From contig NZ_CP091740.1 of assembly GCF_022014595.1 (NCBI RefSeq), forward strand, positions 3,212,200 through 3,276,199: a stretch of DNA of 64,000 nt, read 5' to 3'. The notes beneath the pieces were generated by a model that worked only from the letters and a program-made list of their open reading frames with translations, was not told where the DNA came from and did no database searches. A program made the translations under genes and the position numbers. Shown here piece after piece: positions 18,974 through 27,562 of this stretch (its first letter is position 1; the number at the start of each line of letters is the position of its first letter). Source of the DNA: Solitalea lacus (GTDB lineage: Bacteria > Bacteroidota > Bacteroidia > Sphingobacteriales > Sphingobacteriaceae).

Positions 18974-20167
18974 TTAAATCCCTCTGCGTTGTTTTTCCTT
19001 TAAGATAAGACCAAGTTCTCGTCCCATCTGTCCGGCTATAGCAGTGTTCTCCTGAGCTCTTCTGAAAAGGTAAGGCAATACAGCTTTTACAGGGCCATAA
19101 GGGACGTATTTAACTACATTAAACTTCTCATGTGAAAGATTAAAGCTCAAATTATCACTCATACCTAACAGCTGAGAAAAATACACTTTAGAATTTTGAG
19201 CCTCAATTCCATGCTCTTCCATCAGTTTTACAAGCTTCATGCAACTTGCTTCATTATGGGTTCCTGCAACAAAAGCCACCCTATTCAAATGCTCAACACA
19301 GAACTTAACAGCCTCGTCATAATCACGGTCAGTAGCTGATTTATTAGGCTGAATTGGTGATTCATAGCCCATTTCGGCAGCTCTTTTACGCTCTTTTTCC
19401 ATGTAAGCACCACGAACTAATTTAGCACCCAAATAATAATTACTGGATTCAGCTTCAGCAAAATTCTTTTTCAAAAAAGCCAAACGATCATGACGGTAAA
19501 TTTGATATGTATTGTAAACAATCGGATCGATGCGGTTGTACTTTTGCATCATCTCAATTGTAAGATTATCAATTGTATCTTGTATCCAGCTTTCTTCGGC
19601 ATCAATCATAACAGGAATGCCTGCCTGATAGGCTGCATGGCAAATCATATCAACACGTGAGCGAACTCTCAACCATTCGTCATTCTCATTTGAAGTTAAG
19701 GTTTCACCGCGTTGAATTTTATCTAAAAGGTCAAATCGAGCAATACCAGTAACTTTGAATACCGAAAACGGAACTTTTTTATCTTTTGTTGCACGACCAA
19801 TGGTCGCTATAATTTCTTGACAGGTTTCGTCAAAGGCTTTTTCATTGTGCTCACCTTCAACAGAATAATCTAATATAGTACCAACCTGATAATTTGAGAG
19901 TTGATTAATAGTTGCTTCACAATCCTTAATGCTCTCTCCTCCACAAAAATGATTGAATATAGTTTTGCGGATTATGCCTTCTATTGGCAGACCAATATTC
20001 AAGGCAAAATTTGTTAAAGGAGGACCAATCTTTACAAGGAAATTAATGTTGATCACTTTAAAAAGCCAGAATGCTTTTTTCAACTCTCCATTCGACATAT
20101 GCGAAAACGCAATTTCTGTATTATCAAAGGATAAAACTGATGATTTTACGGGCTGACTCTCTATCAT
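18974..20167 (-). CDS. Proline dehydrogenase family protein
   Basis: FAD-dependent oxidation of proline to pyrroline-5-carboxylate, first step of proline use. The TIM-barrel motifs are present: IPVMIDAEESWIQ, LGAKLVRGAYMEKERKRA, and AGTHNEASC, with the C-terminal helix that contacts proline (YLFRRAQENT). It is a stand-alone enzyme (397 aa), not a PutA fusion; the P5C dehydrogenase partner is not in the window. The start is taken at ATG 20167, because a -7 box at 20171-20179 overlaps the alternative upstream ATG at 20182. The box is only 3 nt from the chosen ATG, so the mRNA may be leaderless. Confidence 0.9.
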   Translation of the reverse strand: MIESQPVKSSVLSFDNTEIAFSHMSNGELKKAFWLFKVININFLVKIGPPLTNFALNIGLPIEGIIRKTIFNHFCGGESIKDCEATINQLSNYQVGTILDYSVEGEHNEKAFDETCQEIIATIGRATKDKKVPFSVFKVTGIARFDLLDKIQRGETLTSNENDEWLRVRSRVDMICHAAYQAGIPVMIDAEESWIQDTIDNLTIEMMQKYNRIDPIVYNTYQIYRHDRLAFLKKNFAEAESSNYYLGAKLVRGAYMEKERKRAAEMGYESPIQPNKSATDRDYDEAVKFCVEHLNRVAFVAGTHNEASCMKLVKLMEEHGIEAQNSKVYFSQLLGMSDNLSFNLSHEKFNVVKYVPYGPVKAVLPYLFRRAQENTAIAGQMGRELGLILKEKQRRGI

Positions 20168-20170
20168 GGC

Positions 20171-20179
20171 GCAAAGATA
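20171..20179 (-). promoter_or_regulatory. Promoter -7 box abutting the proline dehydrogenase start
   Basis: TATCTTTGC on the minus strand matches TAnnTTTGC exactly and is separated from the ATG by GCC only. Confidence 0.55.
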
Positions 20180-20321
20180 CATTTTTTACAATTTGAAGCA
20201 CAAAACAGATATATATTTAAACAATTAAATTACAATCAGTTAACAATTAACTTTTGTTTAAACGTGGTAGTTCTAAGCTTAAAACCTGATTGAATTCGAC
20301 TGGAAATCGTAATTTGGCGCC

Positions 20322-21392
20322 ATGAGTTTACAACCCATCCAAAGTTCAGGATATAAAGTAGTTTTCGGAGATGCAGCCGAACTATTGATCAGTTTTCTAA
20401 AACAACGTACTTATTCAAAAATTTTCTTTTTGGTCGACACCAATACCGGAGAGCATTGTTATCCTGGTATTGCTTTGCATATTGCTGGTGATATACCTCA
20501 TGATATTATTGAAATTGATGCCGGTGAAGAAAACAAGAACATTGATATATGTATAGGTATTTGGAAAATGCTCCTTGATTTTGGTGCTGACCGCAAAGGT
20601 TTAGTAATCAATTTAGGGGGTGGCGTGGTAACTGATATGGGAAGTTTCGCGGCAGCTACTTACAAACGAGGCATTGATTTTCTCCAAATACCCACTACAC
20701 TACTTTCTCAGGTTGATGCTTCGGTTGGGGGTAAAACAGGAATCGATGTTGATGCTGTAAAAAACATGGTGGGAACTTTTACGAACCCTCAATTAGTCAT
20801 TATAGATCCTAACTTTTTACAAACCCTGCCTCAACGAGAATTGATTTCAGGCTTTGCAGAAATTATTAAACACGGTCTGATAATGGATAAGGCCTATTTT
20901 AAAGCTATAAAGTCGTTTGACTTCAGTAATGTTGATGAAAAAATTATTTACCGATCGGTAGAAATCAAAAATGAAATAGTTACTGAAGATCCTCACGAAA
21001 AGAACATCCGCAAAAAACTAAATTTTGGCCATACCATCGGACATGCTGTTGAGAGCTATTCATTGCAAAATGATGAAAAACCACTTACTCATGGCGAAGC
21101 TATTGCTATTGGTATGATTACCGAAAGTTGGCTATCAGCCAAACATGCGGGTTTAAGTGAGGATGAATTAAAGGAAATCTACGACTTCATTTTATCAGTC
21201 TATCCAGCCTATACAGTTTCAGAAGAAAGCTTCGACGAATTGATTACTTACATGAAAAATGACAAAAAGAATGAGGATGATAAAATCAATTTCACCCTGC
21301 TCAATACGATAGGCACATCGTCAATTAATCATTCATGCACAAATGAAGATATATTAGAGTCGATACGATTCTACAATAATCTTATCAAATAA
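20322..21392 (+). CDS. aroB: 3-dehydroquinate synthase
   Basis: Second step of the shikimate pathway, DAHP to dehydroquinate. The NAD-binding motif GGGVVTDMGSFAAATYKRG, the following PTTLLSQVDASVGGKTGID, and the metal-site regions EIIKHGL and LNFGHTIGHAVES are all intact. The length (356 aa) is typical. It is the first of five aromatic pathway genes here, but it is separated from pheA by its own 240-bp gap with a promoter and attenuator, so it is not obviously in the same transcript. TAATTTGGC lies just before the ATG. Confidence 0.96.
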   Translation: MSLQPIQSSGYKVVFGDAAELLISFLKQRTYSKIFFLVDTNTGEHCYPGIALHIAGDIPHDIIEIDAGEENKNIDICIGIWKMLLDFGADRKGLVINLGGGVVTDMGSFAAATYKRGIDFLQIPTTLLSQVDASVGGKTGIDVDAVKNMVGTFTNPQLVIIDPNFLQTLPQRELISGFAEIIKHGLIMDKAYFKAIKSFDFSNVDEKIIYRSVEIKNEIVTEDPHEKNIRKKLNFGHTIGHAVESYSLQNDEKPLTHGEAIAIGMITESWLSAKHAGLSEDELKEIYDFILSVYPAYTVSEESFDELITYMKNDKKNEDDKINFTLLNTIGTSSINHSCTNEDILESIRFYNNLIK

Positions 21393-21443
21393 TTAACAAA
21401 AAGTAAAATAGTTTAAATTATTTATAATTTTTAACAAAAGTTT

Positions 21444-21474
21444 TTTGTTTTACTCAAAAAGACTTTTACATTTG
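21444..21474 (+). promoter_or_regulatory. Promoter of the pheA leader
   Basis: A -33 TTTG (21444-21447), exactly 19 bp of spacer, then TACATTTG (21467-21474), matching TAnnTTTG. It predicts transcription start near 21480, ~18 nt before the leader peptide. Confidence 0.75.
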
Positions 21475-21497
21475 TACTAATCACAAAACAAACAAGA

Positions 21498-21563
21498 ATG
21501 TTATTAAGCAACGCATATTGGTTCTTCGGTTACTTTTACTTTTTTAGTAAAAGCCGGGACTAG
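21498..21563 (+). CDS. Aromatic-rich leader peptide of the pheA operon
   Basis: A 21-codon frame with ATG at 21498 and TAG at 21561. It contains the run YWFFGYFYFF: five Phe, three Tyr and one Trp among 21 residues, nine of them within ten consecutive codons. It lies between a good promoter and a terminator that precedes pheA. Its job is to measure charged aromatic tRNAs by ribosome progress; the peptide itself probably has no function. The last four codons overlap the antiterminator strand. Confidence 0.85.
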   Translation: MLLSNAYWFFGYFYFFSKSRD

Positions 21564-21626
21564 TATGTAGATACGAAAGATATACTCACATAAAAGGTCC
21601 CGGCGCAAATGCGACGGGACCTTTTT
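21533..21626 (+). promoter_or_regulatory. Ribosome-mediated transcription attenuator upstream of pheA
   Basis: Three mutually exclusive helices are visible. A pause-type hairpin pairs CTTTTACT (21533-21540) with AGTAAAAG (21546-21553). An antiterminator pairs GCCGGGAC (21553-21560) with GTCCCGGC (21597-21604), 8 of 8. The terminator pairs AAAGGTCCCG (21593-21602) with CGGGACCTTT (21615-21624), 10 of 10, with an inner CGC/GCG, then a T tract. A ribosome finishing at the TAG covers 21553-21560 and lets the terminator form; one stalled at the early Tyr/Trp/Phe codons leaves it free to antiterminate. Confidence 0.85.
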
Positions 21627-21632
21627 CATTTT

Positions 21633-22469
21633 ATGCACAATATGAACAGAAAAAGGGTTGCAATTCAGGGTACAAGAGCTTCGTTTCACGAAGAAGCGGC
21701 TTACAAATATTTCGGTGAAGACATTGAAATTGTAGAGTGTGTTACTTTTAAACAAACTTGCGAAGCAGTAAAGAAAAACGAGGCCAATTATGCCGTAATG
21801 GCCATAGAAAATTCAATTGCCGGTAGTTTGTTGCCTAACTACAATTTATTGCAAGAGTACAATTTCCCAATTGTTGGAGAAGTTTACCTGCACATTCAAT
21901 TGCATTTATTGGCATTACCCGGGGTAAAGTTTGAAGATGTCAAATATGTTCACTCTCACCCTATTGCAATTCGCCAGTGCAATGATTTCTTTGAAGATTT
22001 CCCGCACTTGCAGGTATTGGAAAAAAACGACACAGCTGCTTGCGCAAAAAACATACGCGAGAATTTGTTAACCGACACAGTGGCAATTGCAAATCTAACC
22101 GCAGCAAAAATGTATGATCTGGAAGTTTTAGAGCGTCGCATTGAAACCAATAAAAAGAACTTTACCCGTTTTCTGATTTTATCCAAGGATGGCGTTGAAT
22201 CTCCTGAAATCAATAAGGCTTCTATTTGCTTTCAGGTAGGTAACACTATTGGCTCTCTGGCTAAGGTTTTAAACATTTTTGTTGAAAACAACATTAATCT
22301 TACAAAGATCCAATCTATGCCAATTATCGGAAAACCAAATGATTATAACTTTTATGTAGATTTAGAGTGGGAAAAAGAAAACGACTACGATCACAGTATG
22401 CGTAAGCTATTAAAGACTGTAGTGAATCTGGCTGTTTTAGGAGAGTACCAAAAAAATCCAATGAAATAA
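21633..22469 (+). CDS. pheA: Prephenate dehydratase
   Basis: Converts prephenate to phenylpyruvate for phenylalanine. It opens with VAIQGTRASFHEEAA and carries the catalytic-domain phrase YAVMAIENSIAGSLLPNY and the Thr/Phe signature TRFLILS (NFTRF). A C-terminal ACT domain (SICFQVGNTIGSLAKVLNIF) would bind phenylalanine for feedback inhibition. There is no fused chorismate mutase; that activity sits in the next gene. The start is ATG 21633 (or 21642); the frame's earlier ATG at 21609 lies inside the attenuator terminator loop and is unlikely. First structural gene of a four-gene run. Confidence 0.94.
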   Translation: MHNMNRKRVAIQGTRASFHEEAAYKYFGEDIEIVECVTFKQTCEAVKKNEANYAVMAIENSIAGSLLPNYNLLQEYNFPIVGEVYLHIQLHLLALPGVKFEDVKYVHSHPIAIRQCNDFFEDFPHLQVLEKNDTAACAKNIRENLLTDTVAIANLTAAKMYDLEVLERRIETNKKNFTRFLILSKDGVESPEINKASICFQVGNTIGSLAKVLNIFVENNINLTKIQSMPIIGKPNDYNFYVDLEWEKENDYDHSMRKLLKTVVNLAVLGEYQKNPMK

Positions 22470-22548
22470 ACTCACCTCTCATAGCTGCGATCACATTAAT
22501 TAGAAACAAACAAATTATAATAATAAGGTTAAATTAAAACTATTCAAC

Positions 22549-23652
22549 ATGAAATCATTCAACGTCCTTCCATTAAACGACTGGTTCCCAAGCGGCAATG
22601 AACCGTTAGTAATTGCCGGACCATGCAGTGCCGAAACAGAAGATCAGGTTATGGCAACCGCGCATGGATTGAAAAAAACAGGAAAAGTTAGCTTATTCCG
22701 TGCAGGTGTTTGGAAACCGCGTACTCGTCCAGGTGAATTTGAAGGACATGGCGCTGAAGCCTTAAAATGGTTACAACGCGTAAAAGAAGAAACCGGATTT
22801 CCGGTAACTTGTGAAGTTGCTACAGCAAAACACGTGGAGGAGTCGTTGGAAGCAGGCGTTGATGTTTTATGGATAGGAGCTCGCACAACAGTAAATCCTT
22901 TTTCGGTTCAGGAAATTGCAGATGCTCTTAAAGGTGTTGATATTCCGGTAATGATTAAAAATCCTGTAAACCCTGATTTATCATTATGGATCGGAGGAAT
23001 TGAGCGTTTACACCGTGCAGGTATCAACAAATTGGTCGCTATTCACCGTGGATTCTCTTCATTCGAAAAATCGGCTTTCCGCAATGAACCAATGTGGGAA
23101 ATGGCTATCAACTTAAAAACACAGCACCCGGAACTGCCAATTATTGTTGACCCAAGTCACATTTGCGGTAATCGTGAGTTGTTGCCTTACATTTCGCAAA
23201 AAGCAATGGACCTTGACATGCAGGGATTAATGATCGAAAGCCATATTAACCCGCAAACAGCTTGGACTGATGCAAAACAACAAGTTACACCTGAAGCGCT
23301 CGTTACTTTGATTAACAATTTAACGTTGCGTAAACCAGAATCACAAAACGTAGAATTTGTAAGTAAATTAGAACAACTTCGCCAACAGATTGACAAACTT
23401 GACGACCAGATAATCCAAAAAATGGCTGAGCGTATGTCAATTGTGGAAAAAATCGGTGAATACAAACGTGACAACGACGTTACTATTCTTCAGGTTAATC
23501 GCTGGGAAGAAATTATGGCTAAACGTACTTCATTTGCAAAAGCGTTAAACTTAAGCGAACCGTTCACTCACCGTTTACTAGACCTGATTCACAGCGAGTC
23601 GATCCGTCGTCAAACAGAAATTATGAACACCAAACCGGTTGAGCACGCTTAA
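22549..23652 (+). CDS. Bifunctional DAHP synthase / chorismate mutase (type II, AroQ)
   Basis: The N-terminal ~265 residues are a type I-beta DAHP synthase joining erythrose-4-phosphate and PEP (IAGPCSAETEDQV, WKPRTRPGEFEGHG, MIKNPVNPD, DPSHICGNR). The C-terminal ~100 residues are an AroQ chorismate mutase (LEQLRQQIDKLDDQIIQKM, IVEKIGEYKR). The enzyme therefore covers the first pathway step and the chorismate-to-prephenate branch step; in such fusions prephenate often feeds back on synthase activity. It lies 79 bp after pheA, which uses its product. Confidence 0.95.
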   Translation: MKSFNVLPLNDWFPSGNEPLVIAGPCSAETEDQVMATAHGLKKTGKVSLFRAGVWKPRTRPGEFEGHGAEALKWLQRVKEETGFPVTCEVATAKHVEESLEAGVDVLWIGARTTVNPFSVQEIADALKGVDIPVMIKNPVNPDLSLWIGGIERLHRAGINKLVAIHRGFSSFEKSAFRNEPMWEMAINLKTQHPELPIIVDPSHICGNRELLPYISQKAMDLDMQGLMIESHINPQTAWTDAKQQVTPEALVTLINNLTLRKPESQNVEFVSKLEQLRQQIDKLDDQIIQKMAERMSIVEKIGEYKRDNDVTILQVNRWEEIMAKRTSFAKALNLSEPFTHRLLDLIHSESIRRQTEIMNTKPVEHA

Positions 23653-23668
23653 TTAAAAAGATTTCACA

Positions 23669-23718
23669 GATTAGGTATGATGCCTCCTATTGCTCAATCA
23701 GGGTAATCATGCCTAATC
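23669..23718. repeat. Intergenic dyad between the DAHP synthase gene and aroA
   Basis: GATTAGGTATGAT (23669-23681) pairs with ATCATGCCTAATC (23706-23718), 13 bp with one G.T pair, and a 24-nt loop. There is no T tract, so it looks more like an intergenic palindromic element than a terminator. Confidence 0.6.
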
Positions 23719-23734
23719 AATGTAATCAGTTTAT

Positions 23735-25021
23735 ATGAATAGTATTTTAGTAAAAACTACAACTCATAACATAAACGGAGAGATTACACTGCCTGGTTCT
23801 AAGAGTGAAAGCAACCGCGCACTTATTATGCAGGCACTTTGTAAGCATCCTTTCGAAATTAGGAATCTTTCCATTGCCGACGATACTGTAACACTTCAAC
23901 AGCTTCTAACAACAGACATAAAAAATCATTTGACTGAGATAAATGTTGGCCCAGCTGGAACTGCAATGCGTTTCTTAACAGCATTCCTATCCGTTACGCC
24001 CGGAGAATGGCTTTTAACCGGAACACACCGCATGCTGGAAAGGCCAATTAAATTGCTGGTTGATGCGTTGAAAGAACTAGGCGCCGACATTGAATATGCA
24101 GGAAAAGAGGGTTATCCTCCATTGAAAATCAGAGGAAAAGACTTAACCTTAACCAATAATATTTCGATAAACGGAAGTGTAAGTAGTCAGTATATTTCAG
24201 CATTGTTAATGATTGCCCCTACCCTGCCTCAAGGTTTGATTTTAAACCTAACAGGCACGGTAGCTTCTCGACCCTATATTGAAATGACACTGGCCATGAT
24301 GAAAGAGTTGGGTATTCAGCATAGTTGGCAGGAAGGCGCAATAGTGATTCCGCATCAGGATTATCAACCAAATAACTTATTTATTGAACCTGACTGGAGC
24401 GGTTCTTCTTACTGGTATTCATTAGCCGCCCTCTCTGACCATGCAGAAATCAAGCTAACCGGTTTAAAAGGATTTAGTTTGCAGGGTGATAGTGTGATTG
24501 CAAAAATAATGGAAGATTTTGGGGTAAAAACAACATTTGAAACAGATGGTATTCGGTTAACCAAAGTTTCGGATGAAATTACAACCAACTTTATTGATTT
24601 TGAACACTGCCCGGATATTGCACAAACCCTTGCGGTAATCTGTGCAGGTCAAGGTCACAACTGCACGTTTACAGGTCTGGAAAGTTTAAAAATTAAAGAA
24701 ACTGATCGCGTAGCTGCTCTCCAAAACGAGCTGGGTAAGTTTGGTGTAACGATCACTCAAGATGGGTTAAACTATCATCTTGATTGTTCGAAAAGTTCGA
24801 TAGAACCTCTTCAAGCTTCCGATATTTTAACACAGAATTCGGCTGTTTTTATCAATACCTATCACGACCATCGTATGGCAATGGCTTTTGCACCATTGGC
24901 TTTAAAGGTCGACGCTTTGGAAGTTGAGGATCCTCAAGTAACCGGAAAATCATACCCGCATTTTTGGGGGGATTTAGAAAGTGTGGGATTTGAGTTTGAT
25001 AAAGCTATAACGAGCAATTAA
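23735..25021 (+). CDS. aroA: 3-phosphoshikimate 1-carboxyvinyltransferase (EPSP synthase)
   Basis: Adds enolpyruvate from PEP to shikimate-3-phosphate. The substrate motifs are present: LPGSKSESNRALI near the N-terminus, VGPAGTAMRFLTAFL, SVSSQYISALLMIAP, ETDRVAALQNEL, and DHRMAMAFAPLAL near the C-terminus. The PEP-site loop reads GPAGTAMR, with Ala where class I enzymes such as E. coli AroA have Asn (NAGTAMRPL); inhibitor response cannot be inferred from this alone. The length (428 aa) is normal. Part of the pheA-DAHP synthase-aroA-aroC run. Confidence 0.95.
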   Translation: MNSILVKTTTHNINGEITLPGSKSESNRALIMQALCKHPFEIRNLSIADDTVTLQQLLTTDIKNHLTEINVGPAGTAMRFLTAFLSVTPGEWLLTGTHRMLERPIKLLVDALKELGADIEYAGKEGYPPLKIRGKDLTLTNNISINGSVSSQYISALLMIAPTLPQGLILNLTGTVASRPYIEMTLAMMKELGIQHSWQEGAIVIPHQDYQPNNLFIEPDWSGSSYWYSLAALSDHAEIKLTGLKGFSLQGDSVIAKIMEDFGVKTTFETDGIRLTKVSDEITTNFIDFEHCPDIAQTLAVICAGQGHNCTFTGLESLKIKETDRVAALQNELGKFGVTITQDGLNYHLDCSKSSIEPLQASDILTQNSAVFINTYHDHRMAMAFAPLALKVDALEVEDPQVTGKSYPHFWGDLESVGFEFDKAITSN

Positions 25022-25083
25022 GTTTTAGAATTACAGTTTTAGATCTATAAATTAATTTACTTCTAAAACCTAGAATCGTAATT
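25022..25083. repeat. AT-rich intergenic dyad between aroA and aroC
   Basis: GTTTTAGAA (25022-25030) pairs with TTCTAAAAC (25061-25069), and AATTAC (25029-25034) with GTAATT (25078-25083). The word set (TTTTAGA, CTAAAAC, GTAATT) is like the dyads near 10.87 and 43.3 kb. Confidence 0.45.
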
Positions 25084-25088
25084 ATAAT

Positions 25089-26162
25089 ATGGCAGGCAAT
25101 ACATTCGGAGAAGCATTCAGAATAACAACATTTGGCGAATCACACGGAACTGCAATAGGTGTAATCATTGATGGCTGTCCGGCAGGCCTGGAATTAGATC
25201 TAAACTTTGTTCAATCAGAGTTGGATCGTCGAAAACCAGGACAGTCGAAAATCACCACTCAACGAAAGGAGTCTGACACAGCGCAAATTCTTTCAGGAAT
25301 ATTTGAAGGTAAATCAACTGGAACCCCTATTACTTTTTTAATTCCCAACGAAGATCAGCGTTCAAAAGACTATGATCATAACGTAGGTCCATTCCGTCCT
25401 TCTCATGCTGATTATACGTACCAAACTAAATACGGCATAAGAGATCATCGAGGAGGCGGACGCTCTTCAGCCCGTGAAACTGCTGCCCGTGTTGCAGCCG
25501 GGGCTATTGCTAAGTTACTCTTAAAGCAAGTTGCAGGCATTGAAATAAGTGCTTATGTAAGCGCAGTGGGAGCAATGAAAGTTGAAAAACCTTACAGTGA
25601 GCTTAATCTGGCAGAGGCGGAAAACAATATTCTGCGCTGTGCGGATCCAGAAAAAGCGCAAGAAATGATTGCTTACATTGATAGTGTACGCAAAGCAGGT
25701 GATACTGTTGGCGGTGTGGTAACCTGCATCGCTCAACAAGTGCCCGTAGGTTTAGGAGAACCAGTATTCGATAAACTACATGCCGATTTGGGAAAGGCTA
25801 TGTTAAGTATCAACGCTGTACATGGTTTTGAATACGGCTCGGGCTTTGAAGGAGCAACCATGCTAGGTTCGTCGCATAATGATTTGTTCGAAACGGATTT
25901 TTCAACCAGAACCAATAACTCAGGCGGTATCCAGGGAGGGATCTCCAATGGCCAGGATATTTATTTCCGGGTAGCATTTAAACCAGTGGCAACTATTATG
26001 CAAGGTCAAGAAACAGTAGACAAAGACGGTAATAAGGTAGAATTGCATGGCAAAGGTCGCCATGATCCCTGTGTTGTTCCCAGAGCAGTTCCTATTGTTG
26101 AGGCAATGACTGCTTTAGTATTAGCAGATCATTATTTGCGAAATAAAAATGCTAAAATATAA
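25089..26162 (+). CDS. aroC: Chorismate synthase
   Basis: Last step of the shikimate pathway, EPSP to chorismate, using reduced FMN. The signature blocks [40 protein letters not shown] and [11 protein letters not shown] are intact, and the length (357 aa) is typical. It ends the aromatic gene run; the stop codon overlaps the stem of the terminator that follows. Genes for steps three to five (aroD/Q, aroE, aroK) are not in the window. Confidence 0.97.
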   Translation: MAGNTFGEAFRITTFGESHGTAIGVIIDGCPAGLELDLNFVQSELDRRKPGQSKITTQRKESDTAQILSGIFEGKSTGTPITFLIPNEDQRSKDYDHNVGPFRPSHADYTYQTKYGIRDHRGGGRSSARETAARVAAGAIAKLLLKQVAGIEISAYVSAVGAMKVEKPYSELNLAEAENNILRCADPEKAQEMIAYIDSVRKAGDTVGGVVTCIAQQVPVGLGEPVFDKLHADLGKAMLSINAVHGFEYGSGFEGATMLGSSHNDLFETDFSTRTNNSGGIQGGISNGQDIYFRVAFKPVATIMQGQETVDKDGNKVELHGKGRHDPCVVPRAVPIVEAMTALVLADHYLRNKNAKI

Positions 26163-26188
26163 AGAGGCTTCGGCCTCTTTTTTTTTCC
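26161..26188 (+). terminator. Terminator of the aromatic operon
   Basis: AAAGAGGC and GCCTCTTT form an 8-bp stem closed by a TTCG tetraloop, followed by a long T run. The stem begins inside the aroC stop codon. Confidence 0.95.
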
Positions 26189-26312
26189 ATTACTTCATCT
26201 AAAAGAGAAATAAAATAAATTTATAAATAAGTATATATACTTAAAATTAAAATATTTTACACTTATATATTTTTTTCCATTATGTTTGGTTCGGTACTAA
26301 CAATTAAACAAA

Positions 26313-26888
26313 ATGAAAAAATTCTACTTATTAATTGCCTCGGTAATGATGGCAGGAGCAACAATGGCTCAATCTCCAGTTAAATTTGGTATTAAAGCAG
26401 GTGGTAACTTTGCAAACAACACATTCACAAATGCAGGCTTTTCGGCGTCTCCGTCGTCCCTTACCAGCTTTTTTGTTGGGGGATTAGTAACTGCTGAAAT
26501 TGCTGACAAATTTGCCTTCCAACCAGAAGTCTTGTTATCATCTCAAGGATACAAATCAGGAGAGTTTAAAAACAACACACTTTATTTAAATGTCCCTTTA
26601 ATGTTTAAGTATAATGTTATTAGTGGCTTAAACCTTCAAGCGGGACCACAGGTAGGGCTTTTATTAAGCGCTAAAGAAAAGCTTAATGGCGAATCAGTTG
26701 ATATTAAAAAAAATTACAAAAACCTTGATTTGGGAGCCAACTTTGGTGCAGAATATCAATTTCCAATGGGGTTATTTTTAGATGCCCGTTACACTTTAGG
26801 TTTAGCAAACATTGCAAAATTAGAGGAAGGCGAATCTGGCTCAGTTAAGAACACTGTATTCTCATTAGGTTTAGGATTCCGTTTCTAA
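26313..26888 (+). CDS. Porin-family outer-membrane beta-barrel protein
   Basis: A 191-aa protein with a signal peptide (MMAGATMAQ) and then VKFGIKAGGNFANN, the usual start of the Bacteroidota 'outer membrane protein beta-barrel' family. Strands alternate through to the terminal FSLGLGFRF, whose last aromatic residue is typical for BAM-dependent insertion. Probably an 8-strand barrel. Monocistronic, bounded by terminators on both sides. The role is unknown. Confidence 0.82.
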   Translation: MKKFYLLIASVMMAGATMAQSPVKFGIKAGGNFANNTFTNAGFSASPSSLTSFFVGGLVTAEIADKFAFQPEVLLSSQGYKSGEFKNNTLYLNVPLMFKYNVISGLNLQAGPQVGLLLSAKEKLNGESVDIKKNYKNLDLGANFGAEYQFPMGLFLDARYTLGLANIAKLEEGESGSVKNTVFSLGLGFRF

Positions 26889-26916
26889 GACCAAAAAAAT
26901 AAAAAAGTAAATAAAA

Positions 26917-26942
26917 GACCGTCTGATCAGGCGGTCTTTTTA
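26917..26942 (+). terminator. Terminator after the beta-barrel gene
   Basis: GACCGTCTGA and TCAGGCGGTC pair over 10 bp (one G.T), followed by TTTTT. In RNA the innermost pairs would open to form a loop. Confidence 0.85.
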
Positions 26943-26979
26943 TTTTTATAAACAGAAAAAACTATAAAATCTTAAAACC

Positions 26980-27387
26980 ATGAAAAGAGTTACAGGCATT
27001 GGTGGCATATTCTTTAAATGCAGTGATGTTGAAAAACAAAGAGAATGGTATTCCAAGCATTTGGGTATTCAATCCGGCGAGTATGGAGGAACGTTTGAAT
27101 GGCGCTTAAAAGATGAACCTGACCATGTTGCATATACAGCTTGGAGCCCATTTAAGGCTGATACTGACTATTTTTCTCCAAGTGAAAAACCTTTCATGTT
27201 TAATTACAGAGTTGAGAATTTAATTGAACTACTTAAGGTACTCAAAGAAGAGGGCATTACAATCGTTGGCGAAGTTGAAGAATATCCTTTTGGAAAGTTT
27301 GGCTGGATTATGGACCCTGAAGGAAATAAAATTGAGCTTTGGGAACCTAATGACAAAAATTATTACAATGAAAATGATAACACATAA
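26980..27387 (+). CDS. VOC-superfamily (glyoxalase/bleomycin-resistance fold) protein
   Basis: A 135-aa single-unit vicinal oxygen chelate protein: GIGGIFFKCSDVEKQREWYSKHLGI at the start and FGKFGWIMDPEGNKIELWEPN at the end, which supplies a metal-ligand Glu. Proteins of this size act as dimers in many reactions (dioxygenases, isomerases, resistance proteins); the substrate cannot be told. Monocistronic after a terminator. Confidence 0.85.
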   Translation: MKRVTGIGGIFFKCSDVEKQREWYSKHLGIQSGEYGGTFEWRLKDEPDHVAYTAWSPFKADTDYFSPSEKPFMFNYRVENLIELLKVLKEEGITIVGEVEEYPFGKFGWIMDPEGNKIELWEPNDKNYYNENDNT

Positions 27388-27562
27388 TATTTTCAATTTA
27401 TAAAAAAAGATTGTTCAATCTTGTAAAACAGAATTTGTATATTAAAAGCGCTATAAGGCAAATAGTTACAGAGAAGGAATTCTCTTACTTTTGCCAATCA
27501 TTGAATACGCATAGACATATCAAAAACTATTTGTTTATAACAAGACGCGATAACTCTTAACT

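Noticed and set aside
21609-21635. pheA starting at the ATG at 21609
   Set aside because: That ATG lies in the loop of the attenuator terminator; starts at 21633 or 21642 fit the family N-terminus.
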